Shown: positions 49,054-62,203, numbered from the stretch's first letter. The stretch is DNA of 64,000 nucleotides from Solanum dulcamara (GCF_947179165.1 NC_077247.1:46730935-46794934); one strand, 5' to 3'. Notes: generated by a model from the letters alone, not told the origin. A program made the numbers and translations.

Positions 49054-50195
49054 AATCGAAGGAAATAAAGCATCAAGTCAGGATAAAGCGAAGGCTATGA
49101 TATTCCTTCGTCATCATCTAAATGAAAGCATGGAGGTTGAATACTTGACAGTAAAAGATCCACTTGAATTGTGGAAAGATTTAAAAGGGAGGTATGACCA
49201 CCTTAGGGCAACGGTATTGCCAAGGGCTCGTTATGAATAAATGCACTTACGATTTCAAAATTTTAAAATTATAATTGAGTATAATTCTATTGTATTTACA
49301 ATAACTTTCCAATTAAAATTATGTAGGGAAACTATAAATGATGAGGACATATTGGAAAAGACATTAACTACTTTTCATGCCTTTAATGTGATATTGCAGC
49401 AGCAATATCGTGAAAAAGTTTTTTAAAAATACTCTGAATTGATCTCATGCCTTCTGGTGGCTGAGCAACATAATACTTTTTTAATGAAAAATTATGAAGC
49501 CCTTCCCACTGAAACTGCTCCGTTATCGAAAGTAAATGTGGTAGAAGCATAAGTCCAGTCTGAGAGAAGACAAAATAAAAGTCAAGGATACAATAATGTG
49601 CGTGAATATAGCAATGACAGAAGACGATATAATAATCGTCGTGGTGTGGTCAACATAAAAGGGAGAACAATATGAGTTCTCAAAATGGCCCTTCAAGAAG
49701 TAATTGACATCGTTGTAGAATGAAAGACCACTAAAAGAACGCTTGAGCATTTTGTAAGACTTTATCAAAATTTCTTCAAAAGAAAGGCAAATAGAGGTGG
49801 TTCCTCTTCTTCTAATGCTCAGATAGAGTCACACTTGGCATTTGAAAATAATATTGAGGTAAGAACTCCGCATAATGATAATATTGAAGCAAATTTGATT
49901 TGAAGAATGACGATTTTAATGACTTCAATGATTTTACTCATTTGGAGGTTGAAGATTTTTTTAGGAATTATAATTGATGTTTAATTTCATTATATGATTT
50001 ACAATATGTTGTCATTTTTATATACTTTTGATTATCATATTTTTACGTTGATCTATTTAAAAGAAAAGAAGAAAAAAAGGACTTATGTTATTCTAGCAAT
50101 ATTGTTACTTATTTTATCTCTTTTAATGTATTTTTATTTTATGAAGATAAATAAATGTCTCACTCTTAAATTGGACCTAACATGAGTAATAGAGA

Positions 50196-53100
50196 TATGT
50201 GCCTTTTAGATAGTGTTACAACGCACACTATATTAAGAGAAAAGAAATATTTCTCTCATTTGGTTATGAAAGGGGCCAGTGTTAATACAATATCCGGTAG
50301 TATAATTGAGGGCTCTGGAAGAGCAGCTTTATCACTACATGGGGAACAATATTGACTATTAATAATGCTTTGTATTATAGTAAGTCTTAAAGAAACTTAT
50401 TAAGTTTCAAGGCTATTCGACAAAATGACTATCATATTGAGACTGTTAGTGAAGGAAAAATTGATTACCTTTATATTACTATAATAAAAGCAGGAAAAAG
50501 ATTTGTGCATGAAAAATTACCCGCACTTTCTTATGGGTTATACCACACAAGTATTGATGTGGTTGAATCACATGTCATGGTAAATAAAAGATTTATTGAC
50601 CACAATGAATTTATCATTTGGCATGACCGGTTGGACCATCCCAGTTATAATATGATGTGTAGAATTATTTAAAATTCATATAGGCACACTTTGAAGAATC
50701 AGAAAATTCTTCAATGTAAGGAATTCTCTTGTGTTGCTTGTTTTCAGGAAAAACTGATTATTAAACCATCAGCAACTAAGGTTGGGATTGAATCCCCTGT
50801 ATTTTTGGAACGTATACAGGGTGATATATGTGGGTCAATTCACCCTTCATGTGGACTATTTAAATATTATATGGTTTTAATTGATGCATCTACAAGATGG
50901 TCACATGGGAGCTTATTATCATCTCGCAATATGGCTTTTGCGATATTGTTAGCTCAAATTATAAGGTTAAGAGCACAATTTCCAAATTATACAATAAAGA
51001 CAATTCGTCTTGATAATGCTGGTGAATTTAAATCTCAATCCTTTAATGATTATTGTATGTAGGTTGGAATAAAAGTTGAGCATCCGATCGCTCATGTTCA
51101 TACTCAAAATGGTCTAACAGAATCATTGATTAAATGCCTACAATTGATAGCTAGACCATTGCTAATAAGGACAAAACTTCCTCTTTCGATATGAGGGCAA
51201 GCTATTTTGTATGCAGCAATACTTATGCGCATAAGGCCAATAAATTTTCATGAATTTTCTCCATTACAGTTGGATTTTGGAAGGAAGCCAAATATATCCC
51301 ATCTTAGAATATTTGAGTGTGCGATATATGTTCCAATTGCTCTATCGTACCACACAAAGATGGGTCCTCAAAAAAGGTTGAAAATATATGTTGGGTATGA
51401 ATATCCTTCTATTATAAAATATTTGGAACCTATCACTGCAGATTTATTTACGGCAAGATTCGCTGATTGTTATTTTGATGAATCAGTATACCCAACATTA
51501 GAGGGAGAACTTAAGCAATTGAAAAATGAGATAGATTAAAATTCATTATCACTATCTCATTTAGATCCTCGAACAAATCAATGTAAGAAAGAAGTTAAGT
51601 TCAAAAGATGATTTATTATAGAAAATTGCAAATCAACAGTCGGATGCATTTACTAACCTTCCACGGGTTACTAAATCGCATATCCCAGATGCTAATGCTC
51701 AAGTTCGAGTTGAAGTCTCGGTAGGACAACTTATTCAGGCAAATGAGTCTAGGCCACGCTTAAAATGTGGAAGACCAATTGATTCCAAAGATAAAAATCC
51801 TCAAAAAAAAAGAATAAATAATCAAGATAATCATAATTTGGGGGCAATTGCTCAAGAAGAGCCCAGAGACACAAAAAATAGTGATACCATCGAGGAAGTC
51901 CACGTACTTAAAAATAATGAGAATGAAGAAATCTCAATAAGTTATGTCTCGACAGAAAAATGGTGAAACCGAAATGATATTGTGGTCGATAATATTTTTG
52001 CTTATAGTTGCCATTGAAATAACGCAACAAGATAAGGATCTTGAATTAAAATATGTCCATGAATATAGACAGAGAAATGATTGGCCAAAATAGAAGGATG
52101 CAATTCAAGCAGAGTTAACTTCACTTGAAAAACGTGAAGTTTTCAAATCAATAATTCGAACACCTGAAGGTGTCAAGCCAGTAGGGTGCAAATGAGTTTT
52201 GTGCGTAAACAAAATGGAAAAAGGTGAAGTCGTAAGATATAAAGCACGACTTGTAGCCCAAGATTTTTTGCAAAGGCCTGACATTGACTATATGGAAACA
52301 TATTCCCCTGTGGTAAATGCAATTACCTTCAAGTATCTATTGAATTTGGCAGTTCATGAAAAGTTTGAAATGCACCTAATGGACGTGGTCACTGCCTATT
52401 TATATGGCTCATTGGACCACGAGATATATATGAAAATTCTCGAAGGGTTCAAATAGCCTGAAGCATAAAAGAATTCTAGAGAAACTTGCTCAATAAAGCT
52501 TCATAAATTCTTATACGGGTTGAAAAAAATCAGGGCACGTGTGGTACAATCCTCTTAGCGAATATTTGCTAAAAGAAGGACATAAAAATGATCCAATTTG
52601 CCCTTGTGTCTTTATGAAAATGTATGGATCTGAATTTATCATAATAACAGTATATGTTGATGATTTGAATATTATTGGAACTCCGAAAGAACTTTCAAAG
52701 GCAGTAAAATGTCTAAAAAAGGAGTTTGAAATGAAAGACCTCAGAAAGATAAAATTTTGTCTTGGTCTACAAATTGAATATTTTACAAATAGAATATTTG
52801 TACATCAATCAACATATACTGAAAATATTTTAAAGAGGTTTTATATGGATAAAGCACATTTATTGAGTACCCCAATGGTTGTGAGATCTCATGATGTTAA
52901 TATAGATCCGTTTCGACCTCATGAAAATGATGAAGAGCTTATTGGTGCTGAAATACCATATCTTAGTGCAATTGATGCATTAATGTATCTTGCCAACAAT
53001 TCTAGACCAGATATAGCTTTCTCTATAAGCTTATTATCAAGATTTAGTTCTTCTCCAACACGAAGACATTGGAATGGAATTAAGCATATATTCAGATACC

Positions 53101-53655
53101 TCAGAGTGATCATTGATATGAAATTGTTTTACTCAAATGAATTCACGTCATAATTGATTGGTTACGCAGATGTGGGGTATTTGTTTGATCCCCCATAAAG
53201 GTCGATCGCCGACAGACTATTTATTTACATATGGTGGTACATCTGTATTATGGCGTTCAACAAAGCAAACTATGGTTGCCACTTCCTCAAATCATGCATT
53301 AATAATAGTCATTGATGAAGCAAGTCGAGAATGCGTTTGATTAAGATCAATAACTCAACACATTCAAGAAACATGTGACCTTTCTTTAAAAAGAGACGTT
53401 CCAACAATATTGTATGAAGACAATGCTGCATGTATAGCTCAACTGAAGGGAGGATACATCAAATGAAACAGAACAAAATATATTTCACCAAAATTCTTTT
53501 TTAGTCATGATTTTCAAAGGAAGGGTGAAATAGATGTCCAACAAGTTTGTTCAAGTGACAATTTAGCAGATATGTTTACCAAGGCATTGCCGACTTCAAT
53601 CTTTGAGAAAATGAGATACAAAATTGAAATGCGCTGCCATCGAAATAGTAAATGA
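50196..53655 (+). pseudogene. copia pol (protease, integrase, reverse transcriptase, RNase H), decayed
   Basis: Protease remnant CLLDSVTTHTI (about 50200-50235), with the usual DSG/DSA active-site triplet read as DSV. GAG-pre-integrase WHDRLDHPSYNMM (about 50618-50656). Integrase core GDICGSIHPS...VLIDASTRW and LDNAGEFKSQSFNDYC (about 50820-51059), then a broken C-terminal part to 51538. The RT contains KARLVAQDFLQ, ETYSPVV and YVDDLNI (the YVDD catalytic motif near 52653-52664). The RNase H region gives RSTKQTMVATSS, YEDNAACIAQLKGGYIK and DNLADMFTKALPTSIFEKM, ending in a TGA at 53653-53655. Stops and frameshifts recur (for example 51061, 52194, 52455, 53152 and 53340). Confidence 0.9.
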
Positions 53656-53914
53656 TGTTTTCATCAGGGGGAGTAAAATACGTGTTGTACTCTTTTTCCC
53701 TTAGCCAAGGTTTTGTCCTATTGATTTTCCTGGTAAGGTTTTTAATGAGGCAGCATTCAAAGCGTATTACTAGATGTGTGTACTCTTTTTCCTTCACTAG
53801 ATTTTTTCCCTCTAAATTTTTCCTAGTAAGGTTTTAACGAGGCACAATATCTATGGGTATTCAGGATAACTTTGTATGTTGTTTCTTGTAAAGTTTTTTT
53901 TATTACACGTGGAC

Positions 53915-54117
53915 ATCCAAGGGGGAGTGTTTTGAAAATGGATGAGCGGATGTTCCACTAGAGCAAGTTGCCCATCATCCATTCCTTTTCTTGTTATAAA
54001 TTGTCATTTTGTGGCAATGAAAATGTAAGATACGAACACTGCAATCTGCAGTCTGCTCCTTTCTATTTTCTCTTACTCTTTTTATTTTATTTTGCTAAGT
54101 TAGTTTATTTTATAACA
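53915..54117 (+). repeat. Polypurine tract and 3' LTR of the copia element (LTR 53928-54117)
   Basis: CATCCAAGGGGGAG precedes TGTTTTGAAAATGG. The LTR ends TTTTATAACA at 54117. At 190 bp this is a short LTR, collinear with the 5' LTR apart from the 38-bp duplication and a gap of about 20 bp near 54045. Confidence 0.92.
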
Positions 54118-54122
54118 ATATT

Positions 54123-55900
54123 GATTATTTGTTTTAGTTTTTTTTACTAATACATGTCCAATATAACTTTAGTCATAAAAGCTTAACTAACTAGGAAAAT
54201 ATGACTCAATATTTTTTATACATCAAAATTTACACATAAGTTAATTAGTTAGAAGGGTTTTGTTCTTATTTATACAAAAATTCAAGGGTATTCATATAAT
54301 AATTTTACCTTTCTACTTAGCTAGATAATCTTTGAATATAATTTTCTCTGATTATAGTTCATCAAATTATTAAAACATTCAAGCCATCAGAGAGAAAGAA
54401 AAAAAGAAGGAAAGATTGCTTATAAGATGAGGAAAATCAGTGTTTTTTGTTCAATTTAAACTTAAAAATTATGTTAAGCTAATGAGATTGTATAGGAAAA
54501 TTAAATAAAATGATGTATTTCCAAGCTATGCGCTAACTAATGAAAATAACAAAGCAAAATATCAACTCACGCTGTGGGACATACGCCGTAAGAGAGAAAT
54601 TAACTAAGCAAATCATAAACAAGAAATTTAATATTTCTCTAGTCCATATTAATTGAATTATTGATACTTTAATCATAATTCAAAGTAAGTAAATTATTCA
54701 AAATTCAAAGAATTATTTAATTTATGTCATTAATATTTTTTAAAAAATATTTCAGCCAATTAATATGAACTAGAAAAAGTATATCGTGTAATTCATTAAT
54801 TATATACGAAAATTTAATATTACGTAAGCCTTTAATATTGTAGAGCACGTGCTTGCAACAGTTCAACATTTTGTCACTACATTTAAGGTGACAATTACGA
54901 CTAATAAAAATGACATTAATAGCAACTTGAACAACGAACCACTCACTTCCCTTTCAATTCCAGCCTTTAGCAACATGAGTGCTTCATTATGTTTTTGTTT
55001 TGGTTGCAAATCCAGATCGATTTAATTAAGGGTTTAACATGAGAATTTAGTTTAGATATTTGCCCACTCTACGCCTCAAATTTGTGATATTATATATCCA
55101 ATCATTAAAGGATGTAACTCTTTATAGTTTCTTGATTATTTAACACTCATTTTATTTAAGTAAGGATAAATTGAAAGAACGTCATTAAGAATGGAGTTTG
55201 ATTTAGCATAATCATCAAGAATTATTTTGGCAACGACACCTAATTGCTTCTGTTTTAAGGCCGAGATCTCTAGATCATTGAAGTTTATGAATCGAAATTA
55301 TTTCAAAAGCAATGTGGCTTTGTTATTGTTAACATTTTGCATTTCATTTTTACCTCACGTAGATAATTTTCTAATTTGCACTAGAATGAAATATTAATAG
55401 GGCGTTATAATTACCATATACATAATGTGAATTATAGTTCAAGATTTTACTCTCTTCTTTATAATTTTAATTAAAGTTATTAGATGGAAAAGAATCAAGA
55501 TTTGAGTGCCTAATCTCCAAGAATGATGTGCAAACGACATATTTGAAAACTTGCTAATCACTTTTAATAATGTTTCCTAAAGATATACGTAATTGTTTTA
55601 CTTTCAAATTATTATATGAAATGCATACGCAGCATACAAGAGTAAAAACTACTTCAATAAATTTTAATTATTCGGGGATATGTGTCGGCATAGATTTTTT
55701 GGTAATAGTTTCTTCTTTATACTGTTTAGGCGTTATCTAATTTAATGAGTCTAATATGATATAGTATATTTTAGCTTTGTGTATAGCTACAGCCTACAAT
55801 TAACTTGAATGTGTCCCTCACATGGTGTAATGTCTCTTTCTTCTCAAATTCTCTCACCTTACAACCGCGTCCCTGAGTTCTAGTACTCCCTGATGTATGG
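54123..55900. other. Intergenic with one small MITE
   Basis: At about 54634-54780 inverted ends (TTCTCTAGTCCATATTAATTG and CAATTAATATGAACTAGAAA) mark a Stowaway-like MITE of roughly 147 bp. No gene recognised. Confidence 0.45.
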
Positions 55901-55974
55901 TTACAAGGTTTATGTTAAGCAAGTTTATTGTATCAGACCCAGATTAATCCCAATTCGTTATTATCAATGTTGGG

Positions 55975-56215
55975 CCCCTATTTATAAGTGTTCACGCTTT
56001 AGTTTAGGTCTGGCCGTCTGGGTGTGCATGGAGTGTTAAGAAGTCTCACATCGATAGAGGGATGAGAAATTGATCTTCTTATATGGACATGGACAAATCT
56101 CCCCTTATGAGCTAGCTTTTGGAGTTGAGTTAAGCTCAGATGTCATATCTTTACATATATTGACAAGTCAGACATGATGCATCTAGTCAAGCTAAGCCCC
56201 GCCCCACATGATGCA
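55975..56215 (+). repeat. Dispersed Solanaceae-type repeat fragment
   Basis: The order GTGTTCACGCTTTAG, AAGTCTCACATCGATAGAGG, CTTATATGGACATGGACAA, TCTCCCCTTATGAGCTAGCT and TTTTGGAGTTGAGTTAAGC is a repeat I recognise from many Solanaceae loci. The element class is not settled from this copy, and no borders with a TSD were found. Confidence 0.5.
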
Positions 56216-56251
56216 TCGATCGATCATGGGAGATTGACGGGCCACCCAAAC

Positions 56252-56434
56252 CTAAAACCGTATGACCCTCCACGGCTCCATCAAGACTAACGAACCACCA
56301 CATGCACCACCATAATTCTTTGGCATCACAAACATTGGACAGATATTTTTATAGCCACCAAATCTGCAAGGAAGAAATCCCACTCCATGCACTAGCGGCC
56401 TGACATCTTTCATACTTAAGACATGTTGGCCCAT
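56252..56434 (-). other. Unrecognised open frame with balanced composition
   Basis: 60 codons on the minus strand (begins MGQHVLSMKDVRPLVHGVGF, contains CRFGGYKNICP and GGACGGSLVLMEPWRVIRF). Its base composition is less AT-rich than the flanks, so it may be a captured or decayed exon. FGGYKNICP faintly resembles a cytochrome P450 haem-ligand motif, but the residues around it do not support that. No function assigned. Confidence 0.2.
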
Positions 56435-56459
56435 GAAATCTTCTACTAGTTGAGTTAAC

Positions 56460-58790
56460 GCAGGCGCTCTTAGTACAATTCATTCTTTAAAATATCTCAC
56501 ATTATTTCACAGTATTCATATATACCTTATGGCTTATGTTGCTTCGCAGTTTCTTTGATTACTAAACGTCTATTCTGAGCAAGTTAAAATTTTATGAGAA
56601 AATATTAAATTATGATCTAAAATTTTATAAACATTTGACAATAGTCTAATGTTGACTATTGCTTTGTCAATTCCAAAGTTATATATATACATAAATTTGA
56701 AAATATGGAAGAAATAAATGGTGACTTAAAGAGGGATATATTTGCATAAGTCAACCTATCAGTCCAAGTAACATTTGAGTAGGGTATTGACCTACCTCTT
56801 TATTAATACAACTTATTTTTATTCAATCCAACGCATTTGATACCTCTACTTTTGTAAATATTACTTAGTTGAGATGACATTTTTTAGCGGGTAATTAAAG
56901 TTTTGCACCGTTTCAAATGTAATCAGTGTTATCTCTTGTATTTAAAGTTAGTAAATCAGAAACAGTATAGATGAAAATAAAAAAACAGTATCCGAGTTCA
57001 CAGAATTTACTGTGTGTCCTTAAGAAATTTAATTCCCTTACTATACCCGAGGTTATAGATTATTTCCTCCCAGGATAAAACGGATAGAACATTAAAGAAG
57101 TAGTGGTACCTCAAACTTCTTTAATTCCAGCAAACTCAAAAACAGCAATGTAATCACATAAAGACACAACTTTGTTTGTAAGAAAATATATGCAGAAGAG
57201 AGAGAGATTTTCGATATTGAAAACTGAGAGAAGACCTCTCTATTTATAGCCAACAATGAGTTAGAATATACTTGCTCAGAACAGTCTCATCTGTTCAGAA
57301 TAGGCATAGTGTCTTTTGGTAAAAAAATGTCTTTTCGGAAGAAACGGATCCTTTCCAAAACATTTTCGTGAAATTTAAATAAATCTCATTTTAGTTAATT
57401 CCGCGGATTTAATTAATTTAAATTAATCCGCAAATTAATTAATAATCAATAATTTTGAATTAATACTAAATTAATATTCAGAAAAAGGAAATCAATTAAT
57501 GAGAAGCCGAAGCCGAGCGAGCAATGACAATGCGAGGGACACTTAACCCTTTATGAGTTAAAGGAAGTCTTTCTCAATACAAGGACAAACATTTTTCTTT
57601 CTTCTACCAATGAGAGAGAAATAACTTTTTATTTTCCCTTCACTTGATTCACCCACATTTCTCAATTCTTATATACCATTCACACTTCACGTAAACCCAA
57701 AAATCAGAATACAACCACTTTTTAATGCAAACAAAATTTGGATAAAAATTTTCCTGGTTAAAGTACAAAATAATTTCAACACCCGGTGTTGTAGTTCAAA
57801 ATTTTAACAAGTGAAACTTGAGCACTGAATTTTTAAAAATAGTCGAATTTTGAAGCTAAGAAATAAAAATATGATTATCAAATAATTTCTTAAGAGACAT
57901 GTTAATAAAAAATGTGACATCGGAGGAGTATAAGTTTTAAAATAGGCAATGATGTCTCTTTAAAATTTAAGGACAATCTCTTGTAGAAATTGAAAATTTT
58001 AGTGGCGAAATTTAGGAGTTCGAATGTTTCGCTTGAACTTTTAAAAGTTTAAACTCTGGAGATTTTTCATGGAGTTTGAAATAGGTATCATGAAGGAAAT
58101 ACTATATATATATATATAATTAAAATAGGTATCGTGAAATATATGTACATAAAATAAATGTGAACAAGATTATTTTACTCCTGATACAAATTATTGTAAT
58201 TAACTTTATGATTTTTTTTCTTGAATGTCAGTATGATTAATTTTAAAATCTTGGCTAAACATGATTAATGGGTTGGCAAAATGACTTAGAAGATATTTAT
58301 ATTTTGGGTGAATTGTTAACTGAATCTTTCTACTCCATAAAATTTTAACGAGACACTTGAACTCGTTCAAAATAAGAATTATACTCTTTTCTCCCCTACT
58401 TTTAGGTAAGGTTGGTTGAAAGAACATGCATTGCACTTATGGATTGGGGATGGGGAGGATATTAATTTAAAGGATAGCATTAGGACTAGTTTGGTTTTCA
58501 TGCATTGATACATCACTTTCAGATGAAGATTGGTGAGCCTGGCAATATAGTGACCACTAACAAACATACAGCCTTCTCTCTTTTTCACTTATTAGTTTGT
58601 CTCATTCCACTATATAAAACTATTTTACTTCAACAACTCTTGACCTTAAGATGCAAATGGATATGTAATAACACGAACAAAATGAAAAAGCTCTGGGCTA
58701 GCTACTTTAATTTATTCTTCAAGTTGATGTAATCAACATACCCTTCTGATCCAAATATTTTACCTTTTTACATGATCATTAGATGCAGCT
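56460..58790. other. Intergenic, probable retroelement remnant at 56940-57760
   Basis: 56940-57760 is repeat-like on the minus strand (TATA-like CTATAAATAGAG near 57240, GCCGAAGCCGAGCGAGC near 57505). It has a near-palindrome GCGGATTTAATTAA...TTAATCCGC (57404-57432). No coding domains. The remainder is AT-rich with no gene recognised. Confidence 0.35.
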
Positions 58791-58799
58791 GCTTCTTCG

Positions 58800-59052
58800 C
58801 CCTTTTATGTATTTTTATCATTTTAATTTAATTATTTGTTTAGTTTGTTTCAAAAAAACTATATCTTCCTTTTTTATCAGTTCTTTAATTTTAATTTTTT
58901 TACATATGACATATTTAATATCACAAGATAAAAAAATATTTTGATACGTTTGACATATTCTTAATTTAACATCACAAAATGAATTTTTTTTACTCTCTTA
59001 AATTAAGTGCCAAATCAAAACATGACAAATAAAATTAAAATTGGAGAGTATT
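58800..59052. mobile_element. Degenerate Stowaway-like MITE
   Basis: The right end ACATGACAAATAAAATTAAA...GGAGAGTA is typical. The left end (TTCGCCCTTTTATGTATTTT) is only loosely its inverse, and the borders are uncertain. Confidence 0.4.
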
Positions 59053-59610
59053 AATTAGTCCACTACATTATAGGGAATGGTGCAAGCTGTAAAAGAGATG
59101 AGAGTTGAAGAGAGTTTGAGGAGGATATGTATGAGGTGCAATTTCGATCAATTAGGTTCACCTTCCAAATGTGGGAAACTTTATCGCTTTGCTGTATAAT
59201 CAGGGGTTAAATTAAAGGCCATGAAAGCATGATTTGAGAGGAGTAGTGATTTGTTCTTTATTTATTCAATTCATTTTAAAATATTTAATCTAATTCATCC
59301 AAAAACTTAGTTGATATGTAGTTTTAATTTATCCATGAAAAACTTGATTAAAATATTGTTTTATTTGATATATTATATACATCCAAAAAATATTATTACA
59401 CTTTAATACTCCGAGTAAATTAAAATTATAAGAGAACAAATAAGAAATTAAAATTGAATAAGAGTCATGTGTGTTGAGTTATGATTCATCCTATTTCAAC
59501 CCAATCCATTCCGGACCGGGTAATTTTTGAACAAGTCATTGACTTACACAATTATTAAATACTTCATTAATCCACTTTGATTAGCAAAATTTAGTCTAAT
59601 CTGCTCATTA

Positions 59611-60029
59611 GGATCGTTTGATACAGTGTATTAGAAGAAATAATGCATGCATTAGCTTTGTGTGTTTATATAAGGTAGTACCTTGTTTGGTACACTTCTT
59701 TTAGCCTAGTGTATTGAGGAGTGTATTAATAGTACATGAAAATCTATGGTATTAGTAATGCAAGAAGATTTAATGCATGCATTAGCATGGCTAAAGACCC
59801 AATTGCCCTTCGAAACCTTTTTTGATATCTTTTCCGCCATATTTATGGAGGGTATCTTTGTAAATAAATATTTTTTAAAAAAAATTATACAATACATGCT
59901 ATTTTTAACACACCATATCAAACAATGCATAAGAAATATTTTTTGCTTAATTAATGTAAGCACAACTAATACAAGTATTATTAATACATATTATTTAGCA
60001 TTATTCTTATATACCCTACCAAACGAGCA
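59611..60029. mobile_element. MITE with CGTTTGGTA-type inverted ends
   Basis: The left end ATCGTTTGATACAGTGTATT and the right end ATATACCCTACCAAACGAG are imperfect inverses, and TAATGCATGCATTA-type motifs recur inside. hAT-like or PIF-like by terminus, but no clear TSD was found. Confidence 0.5.
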
Positions 60030-60457
60030 ATGAAAAACTCATTCGGATTATCAACCTTTAGTAAATACTTAGATTCGATCTTAAGTGTGAGTTGTTTTGA
60101 TAGATTAAAATTATTCTAAATTTTTAATATTTTAGGGAAGAAAAAGTCATTGGTGACATTTTTTTCTTCTAATTCTACATTAATTAAGTGAAACGTTTAC
60201 GCCCATCATAATTATTGATTTATGATAGTGCACTAATTAGTGTAAGAAGATATTGGTGAGAAGAAGCCAAATTAGTGTTGGAGGAAATTGAACTTTGCGT
60301 CTTAGTGAAGACTGAAGGCAGAGTAACACAAACTAAAAGAGTAGACAATTATCTCTTTTCTAATAGGCTTCTTTGTCCAATGCCACTTTGAGAAAACTTA
60401 GCATACACTCCATGTGCCGATATAGCTAGTTAGGTATATTTTATTATTGTTTCACTA

Positions 60458-60604
60458 ATTTAATTATTACCCTCCTCGTTTTTTTTATAAGAGGAAGTTG
60501 ATCGTATAATTTAATTGTTACTCTCCTCGTTTTTTTTTATAAGAGAAAGTTGATAGTATAATTTAATTGTTACTCTCCTTGTTTTTGAGAAGAGAGAGTT
60601 GATG
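60458..60604. repeat. ~51-bp tandem repeat, about 2.9 copies
   Basis: ATTTAATT.TTAC.CTCCT.GTTTTT...AAGAG...GTTGAT begins at 60458, 60509 and 60561. Confidence 0.85.
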
Positions 60605-60836
60605 TGTATGCACTCCTTACATTCAATTCTAAAGTGGTGAATTGGCTCAACAAAGAAGCAAAAATAATGAAAAGTCTAGGGACGGATTTTATTTATTTAT
60701 TTAAAAGAAAAAAAAAACTCGCCATGTTTCATCAAATTATATCGAGAGAAAAATGTATTCTTAGGCTAATCATTAAAGTTATCTTTGTAATTAATAGATT
60801 TGTTAATGATCATTTGCCTATAACTTGTGATATATA

Positions 60837-61076
60837 TTCTCCCATTTTAATTTGTTTGTATTAATTTTTTTTATTCTATTTCAAAAAAGAATGTTTAATT
60901 ATTTTGATAATTTTTGAATTTCAACTTTTCACATGACATGTTTAATTAAAATCATAAGATTAAAGAACATTTTGATATATTCTATATAATTTTAGTTTTA
61001 GACCATAAACTTTAATTTTTTTCTTATTTTTTTAAATTTTATATCAAATCAGATAAATATATTGAGATGGAGGAAG
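60837..61076. mobile_element. Stowaway-like MITE
   Basis: The left end TTCTCCCATTTTAATTTGTT and the right end GATATATTGAGATGGAGGAAG-type are imperfectly inverted and flanked by TA. About 240 bp. Confidence 0.55.
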
Positions 61077-61637
61077 TATAACGTATATATGGTCCCATAT
61101 ATAGTAGGGGTAATCAATATATTAATTATTAAGAGACGATACTGAGGCCAAATCTGATAGATTTGATAGGATGATATAACAAATCACTACAACAATTGGT
61201 CAGAATTAACATCATCAACTCCTATAGAATCTAATACGATGTAACTAGTAAAGAATTGCAATTGGAATATATATATCTAATGTACAGAAAATATTGGGCC
61301 ACGAGCCCACGACTTTGGCAAGAAATTTCCTTAGAATTTAGATATTCTCTTTATTATGAAACATAAAAATTCTAATAAACTTTAAAAGAAAATAATCACG
61401 CGGGTTTAGAATTTTATTGAATAATTGGTGATCATTTGGGCAAGAAAAGTGTGAAAGGTAAAGGAGGAAAGAAGCAACATATATAGGAAGCGCGCGGTGA
61501 ATTGAAGTCTGAAACATGAAAAAAGGAATGCGGTGATAATATATGTGAATAAATGCAGGGTGGCCCCTCCCCTTTTACCTCTAATTAAAGTTTCCTTGAA
61601 GGACTTATAATTGGGTTAATAACCATCAAGTAATATA

Positions 61638-61896
61638 CTATCTCCGTTCGATATTAATTGTCATATATACTAAAAATGTTTATTCCAAAATAGTTATCAA
61701 TTTAAATAATTAGAAGAGAATTTTTTTTAAAAAAAAAAATTGCCCTTAGCATTAATTATTTTAAAATTAAGAGACACGTAAATTGATAAAAATTAAAGAA
61801 TTAATTAGGAGTATATTAGTTAAATAACACTCCTAATTAATATTTTCTTAAGGATCGTGCAAAACTTTATCATGACAACTAAAAGAAGACGGAGAG
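61638..61896. mobile_element. Stowaway-like MITE
   Basis: The left end CTATCTCCGTTCGATATTAA and the right end ACTAAAAGAAGACGGAGAG are flanked by TA (61636-61637 and 61897-61898). The interior (CATGACAACTAAAAG, AAGAGACACGTAAATT) matches the MITE split by the solo LTR at 23623-26225. Confidence 0.65.
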
Positions 61897-61915
61897 TAAT
61901 ATAGAAAGAGTACTA

Positions 61916-62203
61916 CTCCCTTTATTTCATACTGTTAACTGAATTGTAAGGCTTTTTTTTAATGTTTAAAATAAGTGGATTATTTAAAGTTCAAGTTGAA
62001 AATTTCTCCTTATTTATATTTTCAAGGTGGTAATTTCAAGAGTTAATTGCTCATATTTATGATTTTACTTTGAATTATTTATATTTTCAAGAATAGCTAA
62101 AAGAGAAAAGTGAAAAGTGGTATTCAATTTATGTCCTAATCTTTTTTTCCCCTTAATATATGTGTATTATCTCACAAATTCAGTTAATATATAATAGAGG
62201 AAG
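61916..62203. mobile_element. Stowaway-like MITE
   Basis: The left end CTCCCTTTATTTCATACTGT continuing TTAACTGAATTG pairs with the right end CAGTTAATATATAATAGAGG plus AAG. It is flanked by TA on both sides (61914-61915 and 62204-62205). Confidence 0.7.

Larger units (their letters stand above)
46256..49970 (+). pseudogene. copia gag (interrupted by the nested LTR)
   Basis: It starts MSNLSKLEFVALDISYKNYL and continues with LSWLLNAEIHLTAKGLGDA up to 46371. It is broken by the solo LTR and resumes at 49054 in the same frame (IIEGNKASSQDKAKAMIFLR, then HHLNESMEVEYLTVKDPLELW). Later stops fall at RYE-stop-MHLRFQNF (near 49237) and elsewhere. The CCHC zinc knuckle (49705-49755) has lost its first Cys and two other residues to TGA, TAA and TGA. 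No product is expected. Confidence 0.85.
45892..54122 (+). mobile_element. Ty1/copia LTR retrotransposon, decayed, with nested solo LTR (element 45897-54117)
   Basis: The LTRs are at 45897-46138 and 53928-54117, and the flanks carry a perfect 5-bp duplication ATATT (45892-45896 and 54118-54122). Internal domains on the plus strand run gag, zinc knuckle, protease, integrase, reverse transcriptase, RNase H, the copia order. A purine-rich polypurine tract (CCAAGGGGGAG, ending 53927) abuts the 3' LTR. Total length is 8221 bp, of which 2682 bp is a later insertion (LTR plus one TSD copy), leaving a native element of about 5.54 kb. Many stops and frameshifts mean it cannot encode its own proteins. 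The two LTRs differ by roughly a dozen or more changes plus indels, so the insertion is old. Confidence 0.95.

Noticed and set aside
56252..56434. Cytochrome P450 haem-binding fragment
   Set aside because: FGGYKNICP lacks the Gly/Arg and trailing Gly of the haem-ligand signature, and no other P450 motif is nearby.
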